Positions 24,983 through 34,670 of a stretch of DNA of 35,371 bases are shown here, piece by piece. Below the pieces are notes generated by a model. The model made no database searches, had not been told where the DNA came from, and saw only the letters and a list, made by a program, of their open reading frames with translations. Source of the DNA: Clostridium sp. Its GTDB lineage: Bacteria > Bacteroidota > Bacteroidia > Bacteroidales > Muribaculaceae. The DNA lies in contig JAMPBQ010000001.1 in NCBI GenBank assembly GCA_023666615.1, positions 137,159 through 172,529 on the forward strand, given 5' to 3'. Numbering within the stretch: the first letter of the stretch is position 1; each line of letters opens with the position of its first letter. A program made the position numbers and the translations under genes.

Positions 24983-25290
24983 AGCCAAAGCCTCGTTGAG
25001 GTTTTGTTGAGAATCAGAGGTTGTTGAAAACCCCAGCCAAAGCCTCGTAGAGGTTTTGTTGAGAATCAGAGGTTGTTGAAAACCCCAGTCAAAGCCTCGT
25101 AGAGGCTTTGTTGAGAATCAGAGGTTGTTGAAAACCCCAGCCAAAGCCTCGTAGAGGTTTTGTTGTGAATCAGAGGTTGTTGAAAACCCCAGCCAAAGCC
25201 TCGTAGAGGCGATATTGTGATTAACCCCAGGCGTAGCCTGGGGTCTCTGATAATCAACAAAGTAAGCCTCGTAGAGGCGTTATTGTGGTA
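24983..25290. repeat. 52-bp tandem repeats with GTA-loop hairpins after clpC
   Basis: Copies begin at 24983, 25035, 25087, 25139 and 25191, exactly 52 bp apart; the first four are nearly identical and the fifth is truncated. Each has the dyad CCTC-GTA-GAGG (GTT in copy 1). At 25224-25244 a 9-bp hairpin ACCCCAGGC-GTA-GCCTGGGGT appears, followed by another GCCTC-GTA-GAGGC at about 25266. The shared GTA loop and clustering resemble REP/BIME-type palindromes. The rest of the 417-bp gap up to the lipoprotein gene shows no gene. Confidence 0.9.
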
Positions 25291-25380
25291 AAAGAATTCG
25301 GCCATCCTTTTAGCGGTTCGCAGTCTGTCGGAAACATTTCCCGCCCCATAAACGTTATGATTTTGTAAAAATATGTGAAT

Positions 25381-25956
25381 ATGAAAAAGTTTTTAGCTTT
25401 AACCGCCGCTGTGGCGGCGATGGTCGCCTTCTCTTCTTGCGACAATCGCCCCAACCCCGCCGGCCAGTGGACCGGCACCATATCCGAAAATGTCCCCGGC
25501 CAACAAAAGACTATGGATGTAACCCTCGCCTTCGACAAGGCCGGCAATGTGCAGGCTGATTATGAAATCACTATAGTTGAGGACCTCAACGGCAATGACA
25601 GTATCCTGTCGCCATTCCAAGCCAGCGTCACCGCCAGCGTCTCACAGTCGGGCACCTGGCAATACGTCGACCACGAAGACGATGAGATTCTCGTGAAGTT
25701 CGACCGCAACAGCATCAAGGTTGACGTTGCCCCCGACAAGGTGGAATACCGCGTCAACGCCCTCACAGGTCAGGAATCTCCCAACCTTGAGGCTCTTACC
25801 CCGGCATTCGTCGCCAAGTACACCCAGATGCTGAAGTCCGACTTCGCCGCCAACGGCTCAACCCTCCTCCTCGACGACGTAAAGGTCTCAAAGACCATGA
25901 TGAAGTTTGAGATAGGGAAAAAAGACTACGTCTTCACCGGCGCCAAATCCAAGTGA
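25381..25956 (+). CDS. Lipoprotein with lipocalin-like pattern
   Basis: About 191 residues. The lipoprotein signal peptide has basic MKK, a hydrophobic stretch and lipobox FSSC (Cys near residue 20), so it should be a membrane-attached lipoprotein. The mature part begins NPAGQWTGTI and continues as beta-rich alternating strands, like lipocalin/YceI-type Bacteroidota lipoproteins, but no family can be assigned firmly. The ATG at 25381 is preferred over the GTG two codons earlier because it directly precedes the KK of the signal peptide. A strong terminator follows at 25988. The gene is isolated, between the 52-bp repeats and the 8-bp array. Confidence 0.75.
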   Translation: MKKFLALTAAVAAMVAFSSCDNRPNPAGQWTGTISENVPGQQKTMDVTLAFDKAGNVQADYEITIVEDLNGNDSILSPFQASVTASVSQSGTWQYVDHEDDEILVKFDRNSIKVDVAPDKVEYRVNALTGQESPNLEALTPAFVAKYTQMLKSDFAANGSTLLLDDVKVSKTMMKFEIGKKDYVFTGAKSK

Positions 25957-25987
25957 CGCCCAGCCCCTCCCATCAAAGAGAAAAAAG

Positions 25988-26020
25988 GCCCCGCGAATCT
26001 AAAATTCGCGGGGCTTTTTT
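25988..26020 (+). terminator. Rho-independent terminator of the lipoprotein gene
   Basis: GCCCCGCGAAT (25988-25998) pairs with ATTCGCGGGGC (26004-26014), a perfect 11-bp stem with a 5-nt loop, followed by TTTTTT. Confidence 0.9.
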
Positions 26021-26110
26021 CGCGGGGCTACTAATTTGCCCCGCTAGCGGGATAGCGGAATCCGCAGCAGCCAACCCTGTTTCGTTCAGTGTGCGAGCTT
26101 GCTCGCCATT

Positions 26111-26221
26111 CGATATTTCGATATTACGATATTTCGATATTTCGATATTACGATATTACGATATTACGATAACTCGCCATCTCGTTATCCAAAAAATCCG
26201 TGTAATCCGTGTAATCCGTGG
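26111..26221. repeat. 8-bp array (CGATATTT/CGATATTA) next to a 9-bp triplet
   Basis: Seven exact 8-mers, CGATATTT or CGATATTA, run from 26111 to 26166. After a 28-bp gap come three 9-mers AATCCGTGT, AATCCGTGT and AATCCGTGG (26195-26221), 20 bp from the stop of the DUF4924 gene. The same 9-mers occur at 13347 and 17870. Confidence 0.9.
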
Positions 26222-26241
26222 TAAATCCCCCATCCGCCAGC

Positions 26242-26796
26242 CTATTCGTTCTTCTTCGGAAACAGCTTATCCTCCTCATCAAGGTGGAAATCCCTGGCCA
26301 GCAAAGCCACGAACCGCGAAATTTGGGCAATCGCCTGCTGCGTCTCCTCGCTCAGCTCCTTTTGGCTTAGCTTCAGCATCAGCACCCCATAAAGCGCGTT
26401 GAAGCAAGTCTCAATCTCTCCGGCCTTCTCCTCCCCGGCCTTCGACCGTAGCTCCACTATGAACGGAAGCGTCCTGTAAAACTCCGCCGAATAGTCCGCC
26501 AGCCGCGGATCGCGTAGGATGGCGTTGTGCAGGTCGGCAAGCTGTGCCAATATGTTCTTGTTCATTTGCAGATGCCCTTTTTCCGTCACCTCTTCCCTGC
26601 GCATCATGTCGATAAGCGATTCATACCATTCCGTCATCTGCTTCCTCTGGTCATCCGTCAGCTGGTAGCGGTCTATGATATTGGTCTTTATCTTGTCTAT
26701 GTCAAGGCTATTGGCGCGTATCAAGTCCTCAATTTGCCACATGTACAGGAGATACTCCGCTATGTTCTCCCTCCTCTTCTGCGATGCTATTATCAT
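26242..26796 (-). CDS. DUF4924 family protein
   Basis: 184 residues, predicted all-helical and cytoplasmic (no signal peptide). The N-terminus (MIIASQKRRENIAEYLLYMW) and the DLIRA motif match the Bacteroidota-restricted DUF4924 family as I remember it. There are no known catalytic motifs, and the function is unknown. It lies between the groEL terminator upstream and the 9-bp/8-bp arrays downstream. No clear TAnnTTTG element is seen in the short gap before it. Confidence 0.7.
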   Translation of the reverse strand: MIIASQKRRENIAEYLLYMWQIEDLIRANSLDIDKIKTNIIDRYQLTDDQRKQMTEWYESLIDMMRREEVTEKGHLQMNKNILAQLADLHNAILRDPRLADYSAEFYRTLPFIVELRSKAGEEKAGEIETCFNALYGVLMLKLSQKELSEETQQAIAQISRFVALLARDFHLDEEDKLFPKKNE

Positions 26797-26827
26797 AATT
26801 CATTGACATTAAGTTCATAAAAGAGAA

Positions 26828-26865
26828 ATAGCGAATGGTCTCGCTTTTGCGCGGCCATTCGCTAT
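26828..26865 (-). terminator. groEL terminator
   Basis: ATAGCGAATGG (26828-26838) pairs with CCATTCGCTAT (26855-26865), an 11-bp stem. On the minus strand it is followed by TTTCTCTTTT. It lies about 28 bp after the groEL stop. Confidence 0.8.
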
Positions 26866-26892
26866 CTTATTTTTCGCTTATTGGAGCATTTT

Positions 26893-28545
<1,653 letters not shown>

Positions 28546-28568
28546 TTACAATTTGTTTAAATTAATAA

Positions 28569-28841
28569 TTACCCAAGGATGCCAAGCACTTCGTTTTGGC
28601 GCATAATCAGGTATTTCTCTCCGTCGATTTGCACTTCTGTGCCGGCGTACTTTCCGTAGAGCACTTCATCTCCGGCCTTGAGCACCATTTCTTCGTCCTT
28701 CGTGCCGTTGCCGGCTGCGATCACTGTGCCCTTAAGGGGCTTTTCTTTTGCTGTGTCAGGAATGATGATGCCGGAGGCTGTAACCTCTTCGGCTGCGGTG
28801 GGTTGAATCAGTACCCTGTCTGCAAGCGGTTTGAAATTCAT
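28569..28841 (-). CDS. groS: Co-chaperonin GroES (Hsp10)
   Basis: 90 residues. The heptameric lid of GroEL. The N-terminus NFKPLADRVLIQPTAAEEVTASGI contains the mobile loop (TASGIIIPDTAKEKP), and KYAGTEVQIDGEKYLIM is the conserved C-terminal part. First gene of the groES-groEL operon. Upstream are two perfect palindromes (28885-28900 and 28921-28937) that are candidate heat-shock control sites. Confidence 0.98.
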   Translation of the reverse strand: MNFKPLADRVLIQPTAAEEVTASGIIIPDTAKEKPLKGTVIAAGNGTKDEEMVLKAGDEVLYGKYAGTEVQIDGEKYLIMRQNEVLGILG

Positions 28842-28884
28842 GATGTTTATATTTTTTGATTTGTTTTTTGTTTGATGTTTCCAC

Positions 28885-28900
28885 TATGTATCTCTACATA
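28885..28900. promoter_or_regulatory. Palindrome TATGTA-TCTC-TACATA in the groES leader
   Basis: Perfect 6-bp arms with a 4-nt spacer, 43 bp upstream of the groES ATG. Could be part of the core promoter or an operator. Confidence 0.4.
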
Positions 28901-28920
28901 TTTCGCGCCAAACCTTCCGA

Positions 28921-28937
28921 ACTGACATTTTGTCAGT
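28921..28937. promoter_or_regulatory. Palindrome ACTGACA-TTT-TGTCAGT upstream of groES
   Basis: Perfect 7-bp arms with a 3-nt spacer, 79 bp upstream of the groES ATG. It is not CIRCE (TTAGCACTC-N9-GAGTGCTAA). Position and symmetry suggest a heat-shock operator or activator site for groES-groEL. Confidence 0.5.
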
Positions 28938-29078
28938 CCGCCTTCGCGGTTTTGCGCCTTTTGCGTAATGGTCATGAGGTAATTTTCTTTCATCACGGAA
29001 TTAACGCCCTAGCCCCTTCTTTTGTTCGCATTTGCTTATTTTTATATTTCGCCGATGCGGATTTTAATTATTTTTCTG

Positions 29079-29086
29079 TACTTTTG
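29079..29086 (+). promoter_or_regulatory. -7 element of the lipoprotein-LysE-rlmH operon
   Basis: TACTTTTG on the plus strand, 23 bp before the ATG at 29110. No clear -33 element. Confidence 0.55.
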
Positions 29087-29109
29087 CGCATATATATTCA
29101 CTCAAAGCA

Positions 29110-29613
29110 ATGTTTCGCCCATTTTTTATAATCATGCTTTTGGCTTTGACCTCCGCCGCGGCGGCCTGTTCGGCTGGCAAGTCCGCCCCGGCCGCGGATT
29201 CTGTTAAGGTGCGCCCTGTCGTTTCCGCCGTAGCCAGCGCGCCGCTGTCAGTCCTGCCGAAAGCTGTGATTTACAAGATGAATGGCGATTATGCCAAGTA
29301 TGTGCCGGTCACTCTTTCCCCATCTCGCGATCAATTGGTCTCTTATCCGGCCCCGACGGACCTCTCTGAAAATTCCACGCCGCTCCCGCTGGAAAACGGC
29401 TGGTATCTCGACCGTCGCGGCGGAATAGGCCCCAACACCGCATTCCTGAAATACACCTACGCCCAATATATGTCGTTGTCAGCCCCTCCTTCGCATCAGG
29501 AATTGATGGACGCCGTAATGCCTGACGCAAGGGTGACGCAGGTGAGGACGCTACCAATGACCCTTAATGCCGCCTTGGCCGACACTGCCGAGCTCCGTAA
29601 ATTCACGCTTTAG
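29110..29613 (+). CDS. Lipoprotein of unknown function
   Basis: 167 residues. A short signal sequence ends in AAAAC with the lipid-accepting Cys near residue 20. The mature part contains PLSVLPKAVIYKMNGDYAKYVPVTLS and a Tyr-rich C-terminal half with no recognised domain. The repeated 'VxYKMNGDY...VPV' pattern resembles small Bacteroidales lipoproteins but I cannot name a family. It heads a tight plus-strand operon: the next ATG is 2 bp after its TAG. A TACTTTTG promoter element lies just upstream. Confidence 0.7.
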   Translation: MFRPFFIIMLLALTSAAAACSAGKSAPAADSVKVRPVVSAVASAPLSVLPKAVIYKMNGDYAKYVPVTLSPSRDQLVSYPAPTDLSENSTPLPLENGWYLDRRGGIGPNTAFLKYTYAQYMSLSAPPSHQELMDAVMPDARVTQVRTLPMTLNAALADTAELRKFTL

Positions 29614-29615
29614 CT

Positions 29616-30275
29616 ATGTTGTCCCAGAGCATGCAAAATATTCTCTATATCTTGCCCCGCGGCCTTGCCATCGGCGTTCTCGTTTCGGCGCCAATGGGCC
29701 CCGTGGGAATGCTCATCATTCAGCGCACTCTGCTCAAGGGCCGTATGCCGGCCTTTTTCAGCGGCCTTGGCGCTGCCTTCAGCGATTTGATATATTGCCT
29801 CCTCACGGGCCTATGCGTCAGCTTTATCACTGACTTCATCAACGCTCATCAATTCGCCCTGCAGATGGTTGGCGGAGTGGTGCTCATCGGATTTGGCCTT
29901 TTCTTGATGAAGAACAATCCCACCCGCACCCTCAAGTCGCGCCAGATCAAGCCTGCCAACAGCTATTGGCTCGATTTTGTCACCGGCTTTGGCATCACCT
30001 TCTCCAACCCACTGATTCTCTTCTTTATAATAGGCCTCTTCGCTAGGTTCAACTTTATCTTGCCGGAGTTCGGGGCGTATCATTATGTCTGGGCCTACTT
30101 CACAATCCTCTGCGGCGCCGTGATGTGGTGGTGGATTGTAACTTGGCTTGTCAATAAGCTCAGGGCTAAGATCAACGTGCGCTCCCTGAAGGTGATCAAC
30201 ATAGTCATTGGCATTATCCTTATCGCAATGGCCGTGTTCGGCATAGTGATGGCCATCAAAACCCATGCGCCATGA
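29616..30275 (+). CDS. LysE-family exporter
   Basis: 219 residues, an inner-membrane protein with about six predicted membrane segments. The N-terminal GLAIGVLVSAPMGPVGMLIIQ carries the Pro-Gly-Pro motif of the LysE/RhtB superfamily, followed by GLGAAFSDLIYCLLTG and FGITFSNPLILFFIIGLF. LysE proteins export amino acids or related small molecules; the substrate is not known. It begins 2 bp after the lipoprotein stop and overlaps rlmH by 4 bp (ATGA), so the three are translationally coupled. Confidence 0.88.
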   Translation: MLSQSMQNILYILPRGLAIGVLVSAPMGPVGMLIIQRTLLKGRMPAFFSGLGAAFSDLIYCLLTGLCVSFITDFINAHQFALQMVGGVVLIGFGLFLMKNNPTRTLKSRQIKPANSYWLDFVTGFGITFSNPLILFFIIGLFARFNFILPEFGAYHYVWAYFTILCGAVMWWWIVTWLVNKLRAKINVRSLKVINIVIGIILIAMAVFGIVMAIKTHAP

Positions 30276-30745
30276 AGATAAGCCTTACGTGCGTCGGCAA
30301 GGTGGCGTATCCTCCATTTCGCGAAGCCATTGACCGCTACGCATCCCGCATTGTGCGTTATGTGCCCTTTTCAATCGATGAAATTCCCGATGTGAAGAAT
30401 ACCCGCGGCATGACCGAGGAGAGGCAGAAGCAAGCCGAGGGCCAGGCCATATTGTCCTCCCTGAGGCCCGGCGATTTCCTAATGCTTATGGATGAAAGGG
30501 GCAAGGAGTATACGTCAAGGCAATTCTCAAAGTTGATTGCCGACAAGATGCTCACTCTCCCCGCCCGCCTGGTTTTGGCCATCGGTGGCCCCTACGGCTT
30601 CTCGCAGGAGGTTTACTCAAGGGCCGACGCAATGATGTCACTCTCAAAAATGACATTCCCCCACGAAATGGCCCGCCTCTTCGCCACAGAGCAAATCTAC
30701 CGCGCCCTCACAATCCTCAAAGGCGAGCCCTACCACCACGACTAA
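30272..30745 (+). CDS. rlmH: 23S rRNA pseudouridine-1915 N3-methyltransferase RlmH
   Basis: 157 residues, the usual length for this SPOUT methyltransferase, which uses SAM to methylate pseudouridine 1915 in helix 69 of 23S rRNA. The knot region is visible as LVLAIGGPYGFS (about 100-111) and the C-terminal SKMTFPHEMARLFATEQIYRA. The ATG lies within the last codons of the LysE gene. No clear terminator follows; a 10-bp repeat array does. Confidence 0.97.
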   Translation: MKISLTCVGKVAYPPFREAIDRYASRIVRYVPFSIDEIPDVKNTRGMTEERQKQAEGQAILSSLRPGDFLMLMDERGKEYTSRQFSKLIADKMLTLPARLVLAIGGPYGFSQEVYSRADAMMSLSKMTFPHEMARLFATEQIYRALTILKGEPYHHD

Positions 30746-30768
30746 AAAAGACAAATTAAGCCCCAAAA

Positions 30769-30890
30769 AATCAAGATAAATCAAGATCCAAAAAGAAAAT
30801 CAATCTTTCACGAGATAAATCAAGATTCCACAAGATAAAACAAGTTTTCACAAGATTCCCCATGTTTCCACAAGATTAATCAAGAAAAAT
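30769..30890. repeat. Phased 10-bp array (CAAGATTNNN)
   Basis: Units starting CAAGA or close variants occur every 10 bp: 30772, 30782, then (after a 9-bp step) 30801, 30811, 30821, 30831, 30841, 30851, 30861, 30871 and 30881. Further loose ATCAAGGA and ATCAAAA words run to 30930. It fills the gap between rlmH and nadC. Apart from this I see nothing in the 203-bp gap. Confidence 0.85.
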
Positions 30891-30948
30891 AAATCAAGGA
30901 AAAAAATCAAGGAATAATCAAAAAAATCAAAATATCCCCTCCCAAAAA

Positions 30949-31806
30949 ATGGACTCAAAAGAAACCCTCATCGACGACCTCCTCGACCTCGCCTTCCGCG
31001 AAGACATTGGCGATGGCGACCATACGACCCTCAGCACAATACCCGCTGACGAAATGGGCAAGCAGCGACTGATAATCAAAGAAGAAGGCATATTGGCCGG
31101 CGTAGAAATGGCCCGCAAAGTATTCGAGAAATTCGACCCTTCTCTGAAAATGACAGTCTTCATTGAAGACGGCGCCAAGGTTAAGCCCGGCGACGTCGCT
31201 TTCGAGGTCGTTGGCCCTGTGCGCTCGCTCCTGCAGACCGAGCGTGTGATGCTCAACATAATGCAGCGAATGAGCGGAATCGCCACCATCACAGCCAAAT
31301 ATCAAGAACAGCTGAAGGGGCTGCATACCCGCGTGCTGGACACCCGCAAAACAACCCCGGGAATGCGAATGATGGAAAAAGACGCAGTGCGAATCGGCGG
31401 AGGCACCAACCACCGCATTGGCCTCTTTGATATGATTCTCATCAAGGATAACCACACCGATTTCGCCGGAGGCATCCCGCAGGCCGTCGCCGCTGTGCGC
31501 GAATACCTAAAGCGCAACAACAAAGATCTGAAAATTGAGCAGGAGGTGCGCAATACCGATGAGATTGACCAGGCCCTGCAGGCCGGAGTAGACCGCATAA
31601 TGCTCGACAACTTCACACCCGAGCGCACAAAGGCCGCCGTAGAGCATATCCGCGCCGTCAATCCCGCTGTAGAAATAGAATCCTCTGGAGGCATCACCAT
31701 CGAAAACCTCCGCGCCTACGGCGAGTGCGGCGTCGACTTCATCTCAGTAGGCGCCCTGACCCACTCCGTAAAAGGCCTCGACATGAGCTTCAAAGCCGCC
31801 AAATAA
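30949..31806 (+). CDS. nadC: Nicotinate-nucleotide pyrophosphorylase (carboxylating)
   Basis: 285 residues. It is the quinolinate phosphoribosyltransferase of de novo NAD synthesis, consuming quinolinate and PRPP. Motifs include EDIGDGDHTT (18-27), the substrate loop TRKTTPGMR (132-140), EKDAVRIGGGTNHR (143-156) and the phosphate-binding IESSGGIT region near the C-terminus. Length and motifs are typical. Convergent with prs; the two share a perfect palindromic terminator. Its own promoter is not obvious, so transcription may come from read-through past rlmH or from within the 10-bp array. Confidence 0.98.
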   Translation: MDSKETLIDDLLDLAFREDIGDGDHTTLSTIPADEMGKQRLIIKEEGILAGVEMARKVFEKFDPSLKMTVFIEDGAKVKPGDVAFEVVGPVRSLLQTERVMLNIMQRMSGIATITAKYQEQLKGLHTRVLDTRKTTPGMRMMEKDAVRIGGGTNHRIGLFDMILIKDNHTDFAGGIPQAVAAVREYLKRNNKDLKIEQEVRNTDEIDQALQAGVDRIMLDNFTPERTKAAVEHIRAVNPAVEIESSGGITIENLRAYGECGVDFISVGALTHSVKGLDMSFKAAK

Positions 31807-31832
31807 CCCCCATTCTTCCCCTATCCAGCAAC

Positions 31833-31876
31833 AAAAAAGAATCCAGATTTGCCATGGCAAATCTGGATTCTTTTTT
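31833..31876. terminator. 44-nt perfect palindrome, shared bidirectional terminator
   Basis: A perfect palindrome centred on the CCATGG at 31852-31857, with AAAAAA on one side and TTTTTT on the other. It serves convergent nadC (plus) and prs (minus). The stem is about 20 bp with a minimal loop. Confidence 0.95.
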
Positions 31877-31897
31877 GCGTTTGTCTTGCGCTGCGCC

Positions 31898-32842
31898 TTA
31901 TTTGATGAGGTATTGCGATGAGATTGATTCGTTGCTGTGGACGCGGCGTATAGTATCCGCGAAGAGCCTTGCCACGGAAATGATGGTGCATTTGCCGCAG
32001 TCCTTATTGTAGGGGATTGAGTTGGTGAAGATTATCTCAGTGAGGCGGCTGTCGTTCACGCGCTGCGTGGCCGGGTCGCTCATGATGGCGTGGGTGCAAA
32101 GGGCGCGCACGGTGCTTGCTCCTGAATCAAGCATCAGCTCAGCCGCCTTCGTGATGGTGCCCGCCGTGTCCACCATGTCGTCTATCAGAATCACGTCCTT
32201 ATCCTTGACGTCGCCAATGAGGGTCATTTTCTCCACCACGTTGGCCTTGGCGCGCTGCTTGTGGCAAAGCACCAGGGGCACGTTGAGGAATTTGGCATAG
32301 GTATTGGCGCGCTTCGCTCCGCCTACGTCGGGTGTGGCTATCACCAAATCCTTCAGCCCAAGCGACTGAATGTAAGGTATAAACACCGACGATGCATAGA
32401 GGTGGTCAACCGGCACGTCAAAGAATCCCTGGATTTGGTCGGCATGCAAGTCCATGGTAATCACGCGGTCAACTCCCGCAGTGGAAAGAAGGTCGGCCAC
32501 AAGCTTCGCGGCGATCGACACGCGCGGCTTGTCCTTGCGGTCCTGGCGTGCCCATCCAAAATAGGGCATAACGGCCGCTACTGACTTGGCCGATGCGCGC
32601 TTGGCGGCGTCAATCATCAGCAGCAACTCCATTAGATTGTCTGAATTGGGGAATGTTGACTGCACGAGGTAGACCTCATGGCCGCGGATCGACTCTTCGA
32701 ACGATACCTCAAATTCGCCGTCGGCGAAATGCTGGATGTTCATTTGTCCAAGTTCTACACCGAGTTCTTTGCAGATTTCCTCGGCTATGTACTTTGACTT
32801 TGTGCCGGAGAATACTTTGAAAGGTGGCAAAATTCTTTCCAT
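31898..32842 (-). CDS. prs: Ribose-phosphate pyrophosphokinase
   Basis: 314 residues, the standard class I PRPP synthase length. It makes PRPP from ribose-5-phosphate and ATP, feeding purF and nadC in this same window. Motifs include FSGTKSKYIAEEICKELG (N-terminal), YFGWARQDRKDKPR (94-107), DLHADQIQGFF (131-141) and the PRPP loop DDMVDTAGT (221-229). A TAACTTTG element overlaps the stop of the upstream amylase. Terminated by a strong shared palindrome. Confidence 0.98.
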   Translation of the reverse strand: MERILPPFKVFSGTKSKYIAEEICKELGVELGQMNIQHFADGEFEVSFEESIRGHEVYLVQSTFPNSDNLMELLLMIDAAKRASAKSVAAVMPYFGWARQDRKDKPRVSIAAKLVADLLSTAGVDRVITMDLHADQIQGFFDVPVDHLYASSVFIPYIQSLGLKDLVIATPDVGGAKRANTYAKFLNVPLVLCHKQRAKANVVEKMTLIGDVKDKDVILIDDMVDTAGTITKAAELMLDSGASTVRALCTHAIMSDPATQRVNDSRLTEIIFTNSIPYNKDCGKCTIISVARLFADTIRRVHSNESISSQYLIK

Positions 32843-32916
32843 GTGTATGTGACTCTTTTACAAGACTTATTGTTTGTCGCAAGAAGGGCGGATATGTCCG
32901 AATGACAAATCTACCG

Positions 32917-32924
32917 CAAAGTTA
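32917..32924 (-). promoter_or_regulatory. -7 element of prs overlapping the amylase stop codon
   Basis: TAACTTTG on the minus strand; its first three bases are the TAA stop of the GH13 gene. About 75 bp before the prs ATG. Confidence 0.55.
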
Positions 32925-34652
32925 GCTTTTTTTTGTCATAGAAGACTCTTTTGGAGTCTTTTTTTTGATGTGGAATTTCCATATTGCCGCCCCATGCGCC
33001 GGAATGGGCGTATGGAAGGGCTCTTCTGCGCTCACATTCTTTGTCGCAGCGATGCCCGACAGGAGCTCGGTGCAGCGTATTTTCCCGGCCTCGGCCCCCA
33101 TGGCGTCCAGCGCGTGCTGCGGCATGATGATGCGCGAGTCGGCGTCAGTGTCTGCGAAATTTACGGCTATGAGAAGCGCTGTGCCCTCAGCATAGCGCAG
33201 GAAGGCGAATTGCCTATGCGGGTTGAACGACGGATTGGTCAGATTCACGTACATCAAATCGAAGAATTCGCCTTCGCTTATAGCCTTCTCCTTGTTGCAA
33301 AGGCTGAGCACTTTGGCGTATTCCCCTCGCAGCTTTTCCTGTTCGGGGCTGAGCTTGCCGTCACAGGTCCCCTTGTTAAGCCACTGCCTGATGGTGGGAA
33401 TCACATAATAGTCAAAGATGGTGGTGCGCCCGTCGTCGCCGCTGTATCCGGCTGCCCCCGCCGCCGTCTCCCCAAGCTCCTGGCCGGCGTAGATCATCAT
33501 CGGCCCTCGGTTGAGCATGGCGCTCACCACAAGCGCCGGCAGGGCGTGCGAAGCGTCGCCCGCGTATTGGGGCGACGCGTAGCGCACCTCGTCGTGGTTC
33601 TCCAGGAAGTTAAGCATATGCTCGCCTATTCCGTCCACTGTCTGCCAGCATGACGTGATTTTCGCCGCCGATACGTTGCTCACCTCTATCCCATAGAGCG
33701 TATCATAAAGGTTCACCTTGTCATAGAGGTAATCGAAATGACCATAGTCTATGAAAGGCCTATAAAGGTTTACGTCATAGATTTCCGCAATGAATATTAT
33801 GTGAGGGTAGCGCTCATGCACATTTTCAATCGCCCAGTGCCAAAATTCCAGGGGCACCATGTGCGCCATGTCGCAGCGGAATCCGTCCACGCCCTTCGAC
33901 GCCCAATAGCGCAGTATGTTCAGCATCTTGTACCATGTCGGGGGGATGGGGTCGAAATGCCGGCTGCCGTTCCACGGGTCCACGCCATAGTTCAGCTTTA
34001 TCGTGTCATACCAATTGTTTTTTCCCGGGAAGGCGTCATAGCAGTCGTCGCCCGACGCTTTGGCCGGAAATTCTATGTATGCGTCGGCCCCGGAGCCAAG
34101 GTCTACGCCCACAGGCGTGAATTGCTGGCGTGTGATATAGTAGAAGTTATTGTGAGGGTCAAAGAACATCTCCCTATTGTCGCCCTCCCCAAGGTCGCGT
34201 ATGCCGCGCGGCTTTGAATCGGAGGCGTACTGCCTGCCCACATGGTTGGGCACAAAGTCGATTATGGTCTTCAGCCCCGCGTCCTTTGTGCGCTTCACCA
34301 GGGCCTCAAACTCTGCTATTCTCGCCGGCACGTCCTCGGCCAGGTCGGGGTCGATATCATAGTAGTCGGTGATGGCGTACGGGCTGCCGGCATGCCCCTT
34401 CACCACGTGCGGGTTGTGCCGGGGTATGCCGTATAAGGTATAGTCGGCGTCGTGGGCGTGCTCTATCACGCCGGTGTACCACACATGGGTGGCGCCGAGC
34501 TTCTTTATCTCCTTTAGAATCTTGGGAGTGATGGAATTTAGCTTGCCCGAGCCGTTCTGCAGGATTGTGCCTCCCGGCACCGGCTTTTCGCAATAATTCG
34601 TGAACAAGCGGGGTATCAGCTGATAAATGATTGGTTTGGTGTTTGTTGCCAC
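32922..34652 (-). CDS. GH13 alpha-amylase family enzyme, cytoplasmic
   Basis: 576 residues, no signal peptide, so probably acts on internal alpha-glucan or maltodextrin. The four GH13 regions are present: DFVPNH (132-137), GFRCDMAH (257-264, nucleophile D261), IFIAEIY (286-292, acid/base E290) and LENHDE (350-355, D354). The start is GTG at 34652, which fits the family N-terminus (KPIIYQLIPRLF). A hairpin, AAGACTC/GAGTCTT (32942-32960), lies inside the last codons, with its T-tract on the plus strand. It starts 18 bp after the patatin-like gene. The exact specificity (alpha-amylase versus maltogenic) is not determined. Confidence 0.88.
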   Translation of the reverse strand: MATNTKPIIYQLIPRLFTNYCEKPVPGGTILQNGSGKLNSITPKILKEIKKLGATHVWYTGVIEHAHDADYTLYGIPRHNPHVVKGHAGSPYAITDYYDIDPDLAEDVPARIAEFEALVKRTKDAGLKTIIDFVPNHVGRQYASDSKPRGIRDLGEGDNREMFFDPHNNFYYITRQQFTPVGVDLGSGADAYIEFPAKASGDDCYDAFPGKNNWYDTIKLNYGVDPWNGSRHFDPIPPTWYKMLNILRYWASKGVDGFRCDMAHMVPLEFWHWAIENVHERYPHIIFIAEIYDVNLYRPFIDYGHFDYLYDKVNLYDTLYGIEVSNVSAAKITSCWQTVDGIGEHMLNFLENHDEVRYASPQYAGDASHALPALVVSAMLNRGPMMIYAGQELGETAAGAAGYSGDDGRTTIFDYYVIPTIRQWLNKGTCDGKLSPEQEKLRGEYAKVLSLCNKEKAISEGEFFDLMYVNLTNPSFNPHRQFAFLRYAEGTALLIAVNFADTDADSRIIMPQHALDAMGAEAGKIRCTELLSGIAATKNVSAEEPFHTPIPAHGAAIWKFHIKKKTPKESSMTKKS

Positions 34653-34670
34653 GGTGGTTGTGTCTAAGGT

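Noticed and set aside
24983-25290. CRISPR array
   Set aside because: Copies are contiguous at 52 bp with no unique spacers and no cas genes nearby.
25066-25305. A 79-codon frame across the 52-bp repeats
   Set aside because: The period is not a multiple of three, so the frame reads different peptides in each copy; it is a repeat by-product.
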